A stretch of DNA of 64,000 bases, from positions 3,326,519-3,390,518 of the forward strand of contig NZ_CP068393.1 of NCBI RefSeq assembly GCF_018128945.1, read 5' to 3'. This stretch comes from Aristaeella hokkaidonensis (GTDB taxonomy: Bacteria; Bacillota; Clostridia; Christensenellales; Aristaeellaceae). The translations under genes and the position numbers were made by a program. Below, in pieces: positions 35,717 to 43,414 of the stretch (the stretch's first letter is position 1; the number at the start of each line of letters is the position of its first letter). The notes under the pieces are model-generated. The model was not told the DNA's origin. It saw only the letters and a list, made by a program, of their open reading frames with translations, and ran no database searches.

Positions 35717-35756
35717 ATTGTATAACATACTTTTTAAGATGTCAAGTATAATATAC
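35717..35756 (-). promoter_or_regulatory. Promoter with twin operator-like sites of the Xre operon
   Basis: Minus-strand TTGACA (35740-35745), 17-base spacer, TACAAT (35717-35722). Two copies of the near-palindrome GTATAAYATAC lie at 35720-35730 and 35746-35756, one touching the -10 and one next to the -35, 26 bases apart. The arrangement suits repression by an Xre dimer. Confidence 0.75.
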
Positions 35757-35800
35757 AAAAAGAATGAAAAAATATTCAAAATGCCACAAGCATGAAGCGA

Positions 35801-35833
35801 GGGAGGAGGTAGGAAGTAGGAGGTAGGAGGTAT
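35801..35833 (+). repeat. Purine-rich heptameric repeat
   Basis: Units GGAGGTA, GGAAGTA, GGAGGTA, GGAGGTA. Same period as the AT-rich arrays. Confidence 0.8.
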
Positions 35834-35878
35834 TATCGAGGTGTATCGTATGTTATGGTGTTCATCAGGCTGTATGGA

Positions 35879-35887
35879 TGGTATAAT
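35879..35887 (+). promoter_or_regulatory. Extended -10 promoter of the sirtuin gene
   Basis: TGGTATAAT, an extended -10 with a poor -35. It lies 45 bases before the GTG start I chose, which rules out the longer open frame from 35855. Confidence 0.6.
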
Positions 35888-35932
35888 TTGGGAAATGAAG
35901 CAATAAGCAACAAAACACCGGAGGCAGAAGAA

Positions 35933-36667
35933 GTGGATTCCGAGGGAATAAGGGCTTTTCAGGAAATCATCGACCGGTCACGCCGGATTGTGTTTTTCGG
36001 CGGGGCTGGGGTATCCACGGCCAGCGGAATTCCGGATTTCCGATCCGCGAATGGACTGTACACGGAGGAAGAGGACGGCCTTTCCCCGGAGATGATCCTG
36101 AGCAAATCTTTCTTTTACCTGCAGCCGGAAAAGTTCTTTGATTATTACCGGAAGCATATGCTGTATCCGGACGCAAAGCCCAACGCCGCACACCGGAAGC
36201 TGTATGAGCTGGAACTGATGGATAAGCTGCGTGGTATTGTGACGCAGAATGTGGACGGTCTGCACAGGGCGACCGGGAATATCCGGGTATATGAGATTCA
36301 TGGCAGCGTACACGAAAATGAGTGTATGGACTGCGGGGCATATTATCCCATGGAGACAATCCTGAAAGCGGAGGGCATTCCCCGCTGCAGGGACTGCGGG
36401 GGTGTGATCAAGCCCAGTGTGGTGCTGTACGGAGAATCCCTGCCGAAGTATGTATGCATCGGCGCAATCCGGGAGATTACCAACGCGGATACGCTGATTG
36501 TGGCGGGAACTTCCCTGGCAGTGGAACCGGCAGCATCCTTCCTTGATCATTTCCGGGGAAAGAACCTGGTGGTGATCAACCGGGAGCCGATTCCGGCGGA
36601 GGAGCAGGCAACGCTTGTGCTGCATGGGGACGTGGCGGAGATCATGGGACAGCTGCGGTGCCCCTGA
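35933..36667 (+). CDS. Sir2-family NAD-dependent protein deacylase
   Basis: 244 residues. NAD site GAGVSTASGIPDFRS, catalytic His in TQNVDGLHRATG and EIHGSVHENEC, and a zinc site of four Cys (CMDCG and CRDCG). Removes acyl groups from lysines. GTG start taken because GGAGGC lies eight bases upstream and a TATAAT falls inside the longer frame. Confidence 0.93.
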   Translation: MDSEGIRAFQEIIDRSRRIVFFGGAGVSTASGIPDFRSANGLYTEEEDGLSPEMILSKSFFYLQPEKFFDYYRKHMLYPDAKPNAAHRKLYELELMDKLRGIVTQNVDGLHRATGNIRVYEIHGSVHENECMDCGAYYPMETILKAEGIPRCRDCGGVIKPSVVLYGESLPKYVCIGAIREITNADTLIVAGTSLAVEPAASFLDHFRGKNLVVINREPIPAEEQATLVLHGDVAEIMGQLRCP

Positions 36668-36743
36668 GGGAACGTCAGAATGGATTGATCCGTTTTATTC
36701 AGTGAAATGATTCGTTAATCTGAATAAAGAATGGAGGAAGACA

Positions 36744-37613
36744 ATGAATAAGATGATCCGAACCGGTCTCCTGATCCTGCTGGCGGTTTCCATGCTGTTG
36801 ACAACAGCCACGGCGGGAGAAGTGATTATTTCTGAAAGGGAAAAAGCCTCACGTCTTGCGGACAAGGCAATGGAAGAGAAATACGGTATCACGCTGCTGA
36901 CCCAGGAGTATTTCAATCGCAACACGGCAGATGAAGGAAACGGCCGCTTTGTGGTGCAATACTGGGGCATTGAGGACTGGGGTTTTGTGCTGGGGAACTA
37001 CAAGGTGGTTGTGGACAACGGAAAGGTGACTGAAATTACCTGGAGCCATGACGGAGAGGATACCAGCGGCGGGATGAATGCGGATGCCTGGGGCAATGAA
37101 CAGATCCTGGAAATGCTGCTGATGAATCAGGAATCCGGAGAGACATCCCAGTTTGATGAAAAAATACAGGAAATCAATCGGAAACACGGCATCACAGACT
37201 TTTCTGAGCTGTTTGAAGTGCCGGAGGATGAACGTATCTGGGATGAGATCGGATATCAAAATGTGCGGGAGCAAGCTGCGCTTTCTGCGGAGGAGATGAC
37301 CCGGATCGCGATGGAGGGGATCCGGGTATCCTTTGAACTGACGGATGAGCAGGCAACAAATCTGGTGGACGTCAATACGCTGACTGAAGAAGACGGGGAA
37401 GACGGCGAAGAAGACGAGGATACCGAATATTATATGTTCCATGGTGCTCCCTGCTATATGGCGAATATCATGCTGGCTGAGAACGATCAGGCAAAGATTC
37501 CGGGCCAGCTCAGGTATAAGGAAAAGGACGGATACTACTGGGTCTATATCAATGTAGTGACAGGCGTGGTTGAGGAAATCTTCTATATTGCCGGTATCGG
37601 CGGAAACGGCTGA
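36744..37613 (+). CDS. Secreted protein of unknown function
   Basis: 289 residues with a clear N-terminal signal peptide (about 1-24, ending TTATAG). Two weakly similar halves contain VVQYWGIEDWGFVLGNYKVVVDNGKV-like and YYWVYINVVTGVVEEIF-like strands, recalling PepSY-type folds, and an acidic run of Asp/Glu near 215-230. No catalytic motif seen. ATG after GGAGG. A PfkB gene follows 15 bases later. Confidence 0.7.
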   Translation: MNKMIRTGLLILLAVSMLLTTATAGEVIISEREKASRLADKAMEEKYGITLLTQEYFNRNTADEGNGRFVVQYWGIEDWGFVLGNYKVVVDNGKVTEITWSHDGEDTSGGMNADAWGNEQILEMLLMNQESGETSQFDEKIQEINRKHGITDFSELFEVPEDERIWDEIGYQNVREQAALSAEEMTRIAMEGIRVSFELTDEQATNLVDVNTLTEEDGEDGEEDEDTEYYMFHGAPCYMANIMLAENDQAKIPGQLRYKEKDGYYWVYINVVTGVVEEIFYIAGIGGNG

Positions 37614-37628
37614 CAAAAGAGGGAAAGC

Positions 37629-38558
37629 ATGAAATACGATCTGATCTGCATCGGAATGGCGCTGGTGGATTCCATTATCCGGGGCTTTAATCCGGAACCT
37701 GTATCCGCATCCGGCTATGTGGCGGAATCGGGAAGCCTGAATGCCGGCGGCGAGGCGGTGAATGAAGCGATTGCCGCAGCAAAACTGGGACTGAAGACGG
37801 GGATTCTTTGCGCCCTGGGCAACGATCCGGCAGGAGAGATCGTACTGGATGAGCTGCGGAAGAACGGCGTGGACACTGAACTGATTGTGCGAACGAATGC
37901 CACTCCGGTGACTACCATGTTTGTACGGGCTGACGGCAGCCGAAAATCCATCACCAACCAGGCACATCGGTTCAATTTCCATCCGGAAAAGGAACCGGAG
38001 TTGTTTACAGACGCCAGGGCGCTGATCCTGGGATCCCTGTTCCGGGCACCTTTTGACGATCCGTCCATCATTTACACGGTGGTGAGCAGGGCAAAGGAAG
38101 CGGGACAGCTGGTGCTGGCAGATACAAAGCTGCCGAACTTCCGGGTTCTCGGACTGGAGGATATCCGGGACTCCCTGAAGCTGATCGATATCATCACTCC
38201 CAATGAAGATGAAGCACGACACTTTACGGGGAAGGATGAGCCGGAGGAGATGGCGGACGTCCTGTTGGGGTACGGTGTAAAGCATGTGATCATCAAGCTG
38301 GGCAGCAAAGGCTGCCTGCTGAAGAACAGCACAGGGACGCTGCGACTGCCGGCATGCAATGTGCAGGCAGTGGATGCTACCGGCGCGGGAGACAACTTTG
38401 CGGCGGGATTTATGTCGGAGATCCTCCGGGGAGCAGCTGTTGAGGATGCACTGAAATTTGCCAACGCCTGCGGTGCAATCTGTACCACAGCGACAGGCGC
38501 AGGGACAGCGCTGAAGAACAGGGAACAGGTTCTGCTTTTAATGAAAAATGAAGAATGA
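37629..38558 (+). CDS. PfkB/ribokinase-family carbohydrate kinase
   Basis: 309 residues. LNAGGEAVNEAIAAAKLG is the N-terminal substrate-binding block; DATGAGDNFAAGF holds the catalytic Asp and anion hole. Substrate cannot be told from sequence (sugar or nucleoside). No sugar transporter lies nearby. The last codons (MKNEE) and the stop derive from an AATGAAG repeat array. Confidence 0.9.
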   Translation: MKYDLICIGMALVDSIIRGFNPEPVSASGYVAESGSLNAGGEAVNEAIAAAKLGLKTGILCALGNDPAGEIVLDELRKNGVDTELIVRTNATPVTTMFVRADGSRKSITNQAHRFNFHPEKEPELFTDARALILGSLFRAPFDDPSIIYTVVSRAKEAGQLVLADTKLPNFRVLGLEDIRDSLKLIDIITPNEDEARHFTGKDEPEEMADVLLGYGVKHVIIKLGSKGCLLKNSTGTLRLPACNVQAVDATGAGDNFAAGFMSEILRGAAVEDALKFANACGAICTTATGAGTALKNREQVLLLMKNEE

Positions 38559-38572
38559 AGAATGAAAAATGG
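38540..38572 (+). repeat. Heptameric repeat forming the 3' end of the PfkB gene
   Basis: Units AATGAAA, AATGAAG, AATGAAG, AATGAAA. The array encodes the last residues and supplies TGA. Confidence 0.9.
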
Positions 38573-38578
38573 CAGAAA

Positions 38579-38612
38579 AAATCGCTTCCGAATTAGCGGA
38601 AGCGATTTCGTT
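38579..38612 (+). terminator. Terminator of the PfkB gene
   Basis: AAATCGCTTCCG pairs with CGGAAGCGATTT around AATTA, a 12-bp stem followed by CGTT. Modest U-tail. Confidence 0.75.
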
Positions 38613-38695
38613 AATTGAATGTGAATTCCTGACGGAATTCTTAATAAGGGATTCCTCAATTACGGCTGCGCTTTCATTCGGAATGACAGCCTGGG
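38613..38695 (+). repeat. Possible interspersed repeat
   Basis: GAATTC(CTGACG)GAATTC palindrome followed by a GGATTCCTC ... GGAATGACA imperfect hairpin. No gene is supported in this 260-base gap apart from the start of the PspC leader. Confidence 0.4.
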
Positions 38696-38818
38696 AGTGT
38701 GAAAAAGAAAAAAATGTCCTGTATTTATCCGATCCGGGTGTTTTCAATCGGTGGATTTTCTGCTATCCTGTGTCGGTACCGGGAAACCGGGACAGGTTTT
38801 TGAAGGAGGAAAAAGCAA

Positions 38819-39181
38819 ATGGGTACAGTTATGTCACTGGCAGCAGGTCTTGCGATCGGCTATTTTATTTATCAGACGATCGTCAGCAATAAAAACGGAA
38901 ACCGCGGTAAGATCACAGGCCGTCTTCATAAGAGCACGAAAGACAAGAAAGTCGCCGGCGTCTGCGGCGGTATCGCGGAATACCTGAAGGTGGATTCCAC
39001 AATTGTCCGGCTGATATTTATGCTCATGTTCTTTGGCTGGGGTACCGGATTGCTGGCTTACATTGTCAGCGCCCTTATCTTCCCCACCGGTGATGACACG
39101 GAAGAAGACGAGGAAGAGGAAGAAACCACTGAAACCGAAGAAGAATACTATCCGCAGAACGAAAACCACAGGACGTTCTGA
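38819..39181 (+). CDS. PspC-domain membrane protein
   Basis: 120 residues. A short N-terminal hydrophobic helix, then a PspC domain (KVAGVCGGIAEYLKVDSTIVRL) with a second helix, then a very acidic Glu/Thr tail. PspC proteins take part in envelope-stress sensing. ATG after AAGGAGG. TTTTCA-N17-TATCCT around 38742-38770 may be its promoter. Confidence 0.9.
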   Translation: MGTVMSLAAGLAIGYFIYQTIVSNKNGNRGKITGRLHKSTKDKKVAGVCGGIAEYLKVDSTIVRLIFMLMFFGWGTGLLAYIVSALIFPTGDDTEEDEEEEETTETEEEYYPQNENHRTF

Positions 39182-39195
39182 TGCGAACAGAATGA

Positions 39196-39234
39196 AAACA
39201 GGGACAACGACGCAAGCCGCTGTCCCTGTTTTTC
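39196..39234. terminator. Terminator between PspC and the ArsC-like gene
   Basis: AAACAGGGACA with TGTCCCTGTTT, followed by TTTC on the plus strand and A-rich on the other side; it may serve both converging genes. Confidence 0.85.
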
Positions 39235-39244
39235 TTGTTCCGGA

Positions 39245-39604
39245 TTACTTTTGCAGCAGGGCTGCTTTCCATTCCTCTTCTTTGAAACCGGTAAGAACAA
39301 AACCGTCACCGACAAGAAGCGGACGCTTGACCAGCATTCCGTCCGTGGCCAGAAGAGCCAGCTGCTCATCTTCTGACATGGAGGGCAGTTTGGCGGAAAG
39401 CCCCAGCTCCCGGTATGGAATACCGCTGGTGTTGAAGAAACGCTTCAGCGGAAGACCGCTCATGGCATAGTATTCGCGGAGAGCCTTTTCATCCGGGTGA
39501 TCTGTTTTGATGTCAGTCAGGGTGTATTTGATTCCGTGACTGTCCAGCCATTTCAGGGCTTTCTGGCAAGTGGTGCACCGGCTGTAGCAATAGACTTTGA
39601 GCAT
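39245..39604 (-). CDS. ArsC/Spx-family thiol reductase-like protein
   Basis: 119 residues. Thioredoxin-like fold with CTTC at positions 10-13 (YSRCTTCQKALKWL) and the family block LVKRPLLVGDGFVLTGF. Such proteins are usually called arsenate reductase-related or Spx-like; no arsenic genes lie nearby, so the function is open. ATG after AGGAGG. Confidence 0.9.
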   Translation of the reverse strand: MLKVYCYSRCTTCQKALKWLDSHGIKYTLTDIKTDHPDEKALREYYAMSGLPLKRFFNTSGIPYRELGLSAKLPSMSEDEQLALLATDGMLVKRPLLVGDGFVLTGFKEEEWKAALLQK

Positions 39605-39623
39605 TCCTTTTTTCCTCCTGTGA

Positions 39624-39920
39624 TTATCTTATTTCCCGTATTTCCTCAAGAATTTCGGCATCACAGTTTTCCTCCACAAAAAGGGAAATGGATTCCATCA
39701 GGCTGTCCGCAAACGCATTGTGGGGGACAACAGCTGCCAGACCGATGATGATGATCTGATGGGTGTCCTGATCGTCAATTTCCGCCGCGGAAACATGGAA
39801 ACGGTTCTGCAGCTTCGAGACCAGGCTGCTGACGATCATCCGCTTTTCCTTCAGGCTGCGGACCCATGACGCACGCAGGCGAAAGGTCATGGCTGCGATT
39901 TTCATTCCTGATAAGTCCAT
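39624..39920 (-). CDS. DUF503 family protein
   Basis: 98 residues: LRASWVRSLKEKRMIVSSLVSKLQNRF (in part) and IDDQDTHQIIIIGLAAV match the small DUF503 family, often next to ribosome-related genes but unassigned in function. The start I chose lies in the end of the upstream SDR gene (19-base overlap) behind GGAGAA; an ATG five codons later is possible. Confidence 0.8.
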   Translation of the reverse strand: MDLSGMKIAAMTFRLRASWVRSLKEKRMIVSSLVSKLQNRFHVSAAEIDDQDTHQIIIIGLAAVVPHNAFADSLMESISLFVEENCDAEILEEIREIR

Positions 39921-40612
39921 CCGTTTTCTCCATGATAAATCATCAGTTTCGTCATGCCGCCGTCGATACAGATATTCTCCCCGGTGATGAAACCCGCTTT
40001 TTCCGAACAGAGGAACAGGATCATCTCCGCGATATCATCGGGTTTGCCGACCCGGCCGACAGGCTGCTGCAGGGCGTCCGGACCGGCGAGCTCACTGCCG
40101 GTGGTATCAATCCAGCCGGGAGATATGCTGTTGACCCGGGCTTTTCCGGCGAGGCTGACAGCCATGGCATGGGTCAGGGCGGCGATTCCGCCTTTGGCCG
40201 CGGAATAGCTTTCCGTCTGCGGCTGGCTCATCCGGTCACGGGAGGAGGACAGGTTAATGACGGAAGCGCCGGGAGCGAAATGGGGTGCGAGGAGCTTGGT
40301 CAGATAGAAGGGAGCGGTGACGCCGACGGCCAACGCATAGGAGAACTCATCCCAGGAGCATTCGTTGATGCCCTTCATCAGGGGAAGCGCGTTGTTGACG
40401 AGTACATCAACATGCCCGCTTTCCGTGACAACAGATTCGGCAAAACGCTCCAGGGTTTCCCGGGCGGAGATGTCCCCCGTAAACCAGGGACCGGGCTGCT
40501 TATCGATGATATGGACAACAGCACCTTCCCGGATAAAGGCATCCGCCGTTGCCCTGCCGATGCCATGGGCTCCGCCGGTGATAACAACCACTTTTCCTTC
40601 ATATGCGCGCAT
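39902..40612 (-). CDS. Short-chain dehydrogenase/reductase
   Basis: 236 residues. NAD(P) loop TGGAHGIG, NNA motif (LVNNALPL), catalytic Ser in NLSSSRD, and YSAAK. Classical SDR of unknown substrate. The motif after the second strand (HIIDKQ, Asp) suggests NAD preference. ATG nine bases after GGAGG. Confidence 0.92.
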   Translation of the reverse strand: MRAYEGKVVVITGGAHGIGRATADAFIREGAVVHIIDKQPGPWFTGDISARETLERFAESVVTESGHVDVLVNNALPLMKGINECSWDEFSYALAVGVTAPFYLTKLLAPHFAPGASVINLSSSRDRMSQPQTESYSAAKGGIAALTHAMAVSLAGKARVNSISPGWIDTTGSELAGPDALQQPVGRVGKPDDIAEMILFLCSEKAGFITGENICIDGGMTKLMIYHGENGWTYQE

Positions 40613-40677
40613 GGGGGAAAGCCTCCGAGTAGTATTTGGGTTGATGATGGTTGTATTATAGCATTCTAGTATCCTAA

Positions 40678-40716
40678 ATGAATACTTAAAACTGAAAACT
40701 TAAAACTTAAAAATGA
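40678..40716 (+). repeat. Heptameric repeat upstream of the S66 gene
   Basis: Units ACTTAAA, ACTGAAA, ACTTAAA, ACTTAAA, seven-base period. Confidence 0.85.
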
Positions 40717-40741
40717 GTGGCTGCGGCCAAAGAAAAAATGG

Positions 40742-40770
40742 TTGTTTGAAGGATGAATTCGTGATACAAT
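40742..40770 (+). promoter_or_regulatory. Promoter of the S66 gene
   Basis: TTGTTT (40742-40747), 17-base spacer, TACAAT (40765-40770). Confidence 0.65.
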
Positions 40771-40813
40771 GCCCCCAATATTTTACGAACAGCAGAGCGG
40801 GGAGATGAGAAAA

Positions 40814-41842
40814 ATGGTGAAGAATGTCGCAATTGTGAGCTTGTCCAGCGGTATTATCGGCGAGCCGTTTGTTCAGTTTGAGGTGGAAATCGGTTTGAAG
40901 AGGCTGAAAGAATACGGCCTGAATGTGAAACTGATGCCGAATGCGTGCAAAGGACTGGAATACGTGAAGGCGCATCCGGAAAAGCGGGCGGAGGATATGC
41001 TGGCAGCTTTCCGGGATCCGGAGATCGACATGATCCTGTGTGCCATCGGCGGGGACGATACCTACAGTATGCTGCCGTATCTGTTTGAAAACAATGAGCT
41101 GGCAGAGACGATAAGCAACAAGATATTCCTCGGGTTTTCCGATACGACGATCAATCACCTGATGCTGCATAAGGTGGGTCTCCGTTCTTTTTATGGCCAG
41201 GCATTTCTCTGCGATCTGTGTGAACTTGCACCGGAAATGCATCCCTATACCCGGAAGTATTTTGAAGAACTGATCACCACCGGAACGATCCGGGAGATTA
41301 CCCCCAGCGATGTGTGGTATGAGGAGCGGGTCCGCTTCTCTCCGGACCAGGTGGGTACCCGGACACCCGCTCATCCCAATCAGGGGTTTGAACTGCTGCA
41401 GGGGTCACCTGTGTTCTCCGGAAAGATCCTCGGCGGGTGTATCGATTCAATGTATGACATATTCAACGGTGACCGGTATGCAGATATGCCGGTGCTGTGC
41501 GAGAAGTATCATCTGTTCCCGGAGGCGGAGGACTGGAAGGGACGGATTATCCTGCTGGAATCAAGCGAAGAGAAGCCGACGCCTGAACAATACAGGAAGT
41601 CGCTGGAGTACCTGAAGGAAAGAGGCGTGTTTGACGCGGTGAACGGCGTGCTGGCCGGAAAACCGATGGATGAAACCTACGCGGAGGAATACAAACAGCT
41701 GCTGAAGGAAGTCATTGCGAAGCCGGAGCTGTCAATTGTTTTCAACATCAACATCGGGCACGCGATGCCCAGGTGCATTATGCCTTTTGGCGTGGAAGCG
41801 ACAGTGGATACCGGAAAACAGATAATCCGGTTTGCGGAATGA
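40814..41842 (+). CDS. Peptidase S66 family (LD-carboxypeptidase / MccF-like)
   Basis: 342 residues. IGGDDTYSMLPYL holds the expected Ser nucleophile, followed by LGFSDTTINHLM; GGCIDSMYDIF and the final GHAMPRCIMPFG give the Glu/His region. S66 enzymes trim murein tetrapeptides or hydrolyse aminoacyl-nucleotide antibiotics (MccF). The SDTT variant and length fit the MccF side. ATG nine bases after GGGGAG; earlier in-frame ATGs overlap the promoter. Confidence 0.85.
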   Translation: MVKNVAIVSLSSGIIGEPFVQFEVEIGLKRLKEYGLNVKLMPNACKGLEYVKAHPEKRAEDMLAAFRDPEIDMILCAIGGDDTYSMLPYLFENNELAETISNKIFLGFSDTTINHLMLHKVGLRSFYGQAFLCDLCELAPEMHPYTRKYFEELITTGTIREITPSDVWYEERVRFSPDQVGTRTPAHPNQGFELLQGSPVFSGKILGGCIDSMYDIFNGDRYADMPVLCEKYHLFPEAEDWKGRIILLESSEEKPTPEQYRKSLEYLKERGVFDAVNGVLAGKPMDETYAEEYKQLLKEVIAKPELSIVFNINIGHAMPRCIMPFGVEATVDTGKQIIRFAE

Positions 41843-41870
41843 CGTGGAACTGCGCAGGAGGTTGATTTGA

Positions 41871-42383
41871 ATGGGTATAAGAACGATCATTGTTCTGCCG
41901 TATGACGCGCAGTGGAAACAGGATTTTACGGCAATCAAGGCAGAACTTCAGGAAGCACTGGACGGGTTGGCGCTGCGTATTGAGCATGTGGGCAGTACGT
42001 CTGTGCCGGGCTTATCTGCCAAGCCGATTATCGACATTGACGTCGTGATCCGGGATGAATCCATGCTGGAAGCAGTCATAGCAGCCCTGGGCAGGATCGG
42101 CTACAGGCACGAGGGTAATTACGGTATTGCCGGACGTGAAGCCTTCGGATACGAGGGAAAAGAGCACCTGCGGGATCATCACCTGTATGTCTGTCCGCTG
42201 GATTCACCTGAACTGAAACGGCATATCGCTTTCCGGGATTACCTGCGTTCCCATCCCGAGGCAGTGCATGAGTACAGCCGGGTAAAGGAAGAGGGAGCGG
42301 AACTGTATCCGCATGATATTGACAGATATATTGAACATAAGTCGCCCTTTATTGAGGGAATCTACCGGAAAATCGGGATCTGA
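41871..42383 (+). CDS. GrpB/UPF0157 family nucleotidyltransferase-like protein
   Basis: 170 residues. RIEHVGSTSVPGLSAKPIIDIDVV (in part) is the family signature with the GS and DxD of the nucleotidyltransferase fold. Biochemical role not established. ATG after AGGAGG, 28 bases after the S66 gene, so likely co-transcribed. Confidence 0.88.
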   Translation: MGIRTIIVLPYDAQWKQDFTAIKAELQEALDGLALRIEHVGSTSVPGLSAKPIIDIDVVIRDESMLEAVIAALGRIGYRHEGNYGIAGREAFGYEGKEHLRDHHLYVCPLDSPELKRHIAFRDYLRSHPEAVHEYSRVKEEGAELYPHDIDRYIEHKSPFIEGIYRKIGI

Positions 42384-42413
42384 CAGATTTAAAACTTTTT
42401 TCTAAAAAGGTGC

Positions 42414-42444
42414 TTGACCTTGCACTGAACTGCAATGATAGCCT
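42414..42444 (+). promoter_or_regulatory. MerR-type promoter/operator
   Basis: TTGACC (42414-42419), 19-base spacer, TAGCCT (42439-42444). The spacer contains the dyad TTGCA-CTGAAC-TGCAA. Confidence 0.8.
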
Positions 42445-42464
42445 GCGGGTGAGGAGGAAGAGAT

Positions 42465-43349
42465 ATGATCACGATCCAGGGATTCGCAAAGCTTTGCGGA
42501 TGCAATACCCAGACGCTGCGCTATTATGACCGTATCGGACTGCTGACCCCGGCCAAGGTGGACCCGTGGACGGGATACCGGTACTACGAGGAAGAGCAGG
42601 CTATACAGTTTGTGAAGATCAAGAACCTGCAGCAGGCTGATTTTTCCATCGAGGAGATCAAGAACCTGCTTGGGAAAAATGATGTTCTCCTGATGGAAGC
42701 GTTTGAGGAAAAGATCCGGGAGCAGGAACGAAAACTGGAAAAAATCAAACAAATACAGCAGTCATATCTCGAAGAAGCAATGGATATGCAGAAGATGGTC
42801 AATACAGTGCTCGGTTTTGTGGAAAACAAGGTGAGCAATCCTGAACTCTGGAAAGAATTCGGCCTTGATCAGGAGAAAGAGAATGAGATCATCGCCAAGG
42901 TGCATGAGGTGCTGGCAGACTGGCTGGGCCAGTGCAAGGAGGATGGCGTGGACGTTTCCGCCATGGCGGACGACAAGGCCATTGACGGATTGATGAATGT
43001 TGTCAAAGAAATGGAAGAAGGCACATTCGATGAAGCCCAGAATATGATCCTGGCACGGGAAGGAACCAATCCGGAGAAGGATATACCGGCTGACGCTAAA
43101 AAGGTCATGACCCGGGACGGTTGGGAGCATATCTATGAATGGATCCAGGAACTTCCGAACCTGGGAGACGGAAAAGAAAACTTCTTCCTGTTCAGGATCC
43201 GCAAGGACAGTGCGGCCAATAATCCCGGGTTTGCAACCATGATGCTGGCGGTGATGGCGGCACGGTATGACGCCATGAAAGGCGGCATGACCTGCAAGAC
43301 CTGCCTGAGCGATGACGGGATCAACCACTTTGCCCTGTACCGGAGATAA
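42465..43349 (+). CDS. MerR-family regulator with large effector domain
   Basis: 294 residues. Residues 1-75 are the MerR winged helix (FAKLCGCNTQTLRYYDRIGLL and GYRYYEEEQAIQF), 80-110 a coiled coil, and the remaining 180 an effector domain with CKTC near the C-terminus that I cannot assign. ATG after GAGGAGG. No co-directional target follows; a terminator ends the unit. Confidence 0.9.
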   Translation: MITIQGFAKLCGCNTQTLRYYDRIGLLTPAKVDPWTGYRYYEEEQAIQFVKIKNLQQADFSIEEIKNLLGKNDVLLMEAFEEKIREQERKLEKIKQIQQSYLEEAMDMQKMVNTVLGFVENKVSNPELWKEFGLDQEKENEIIAKVHEVLADWLGQCKEDGVDVSAMADDKAIDGLMNVVKEMEEGTFDEAQNMILAREGTNPEKDIPADAKKVMTRDGWEHIYEWIQELPNLGDGKENFFLFRIRKDSAANNPGFATMMLAVMAARYDAMKGGMTCKTCLSDDGINHFALYRR

Positions 43350-43367
43350 CAGGAACAAGTATCAAAA

Positions 43368-43400
43368 GAGACTGCGGGATTACCGCAGTCTCATATTTTT
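43368..43400 (+). terminator. Terminator of the second MerR gene
   Basis: GAGACTGCGG pairs with CCGCAGTCTC around GATTA, then ATATTTTTAT. Confidence 0.9.
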
Positions 43401-43414
43401 ATATCTGGATAGTT

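Noticed and set aside
35855..35932. Longer sirtuin from ATG 35855
   Set aside because: An extended -10 promoter lies inside the extra segment, and the GTG at 35933 has a well-placed GGAGG.
38735..38818. Cyclic-di-GMP riboswitch before PspC
   Set aside because: A CCGG-GAAA-CCGG tetraloop hairpin is present but the rest of the GEMM consensus is missing.
38569..38892. 107-residue ORF before PspC
   Set aside because: Runs through a terminator stem and repeat-like DNA and has no ribosome site; PspC is in another frame.
2717..40716. Tandem repeats as a CRISPR array
   Set aside because: Units are 7 bases long, contiguous and imperfect, with no spacers and no cas genes.
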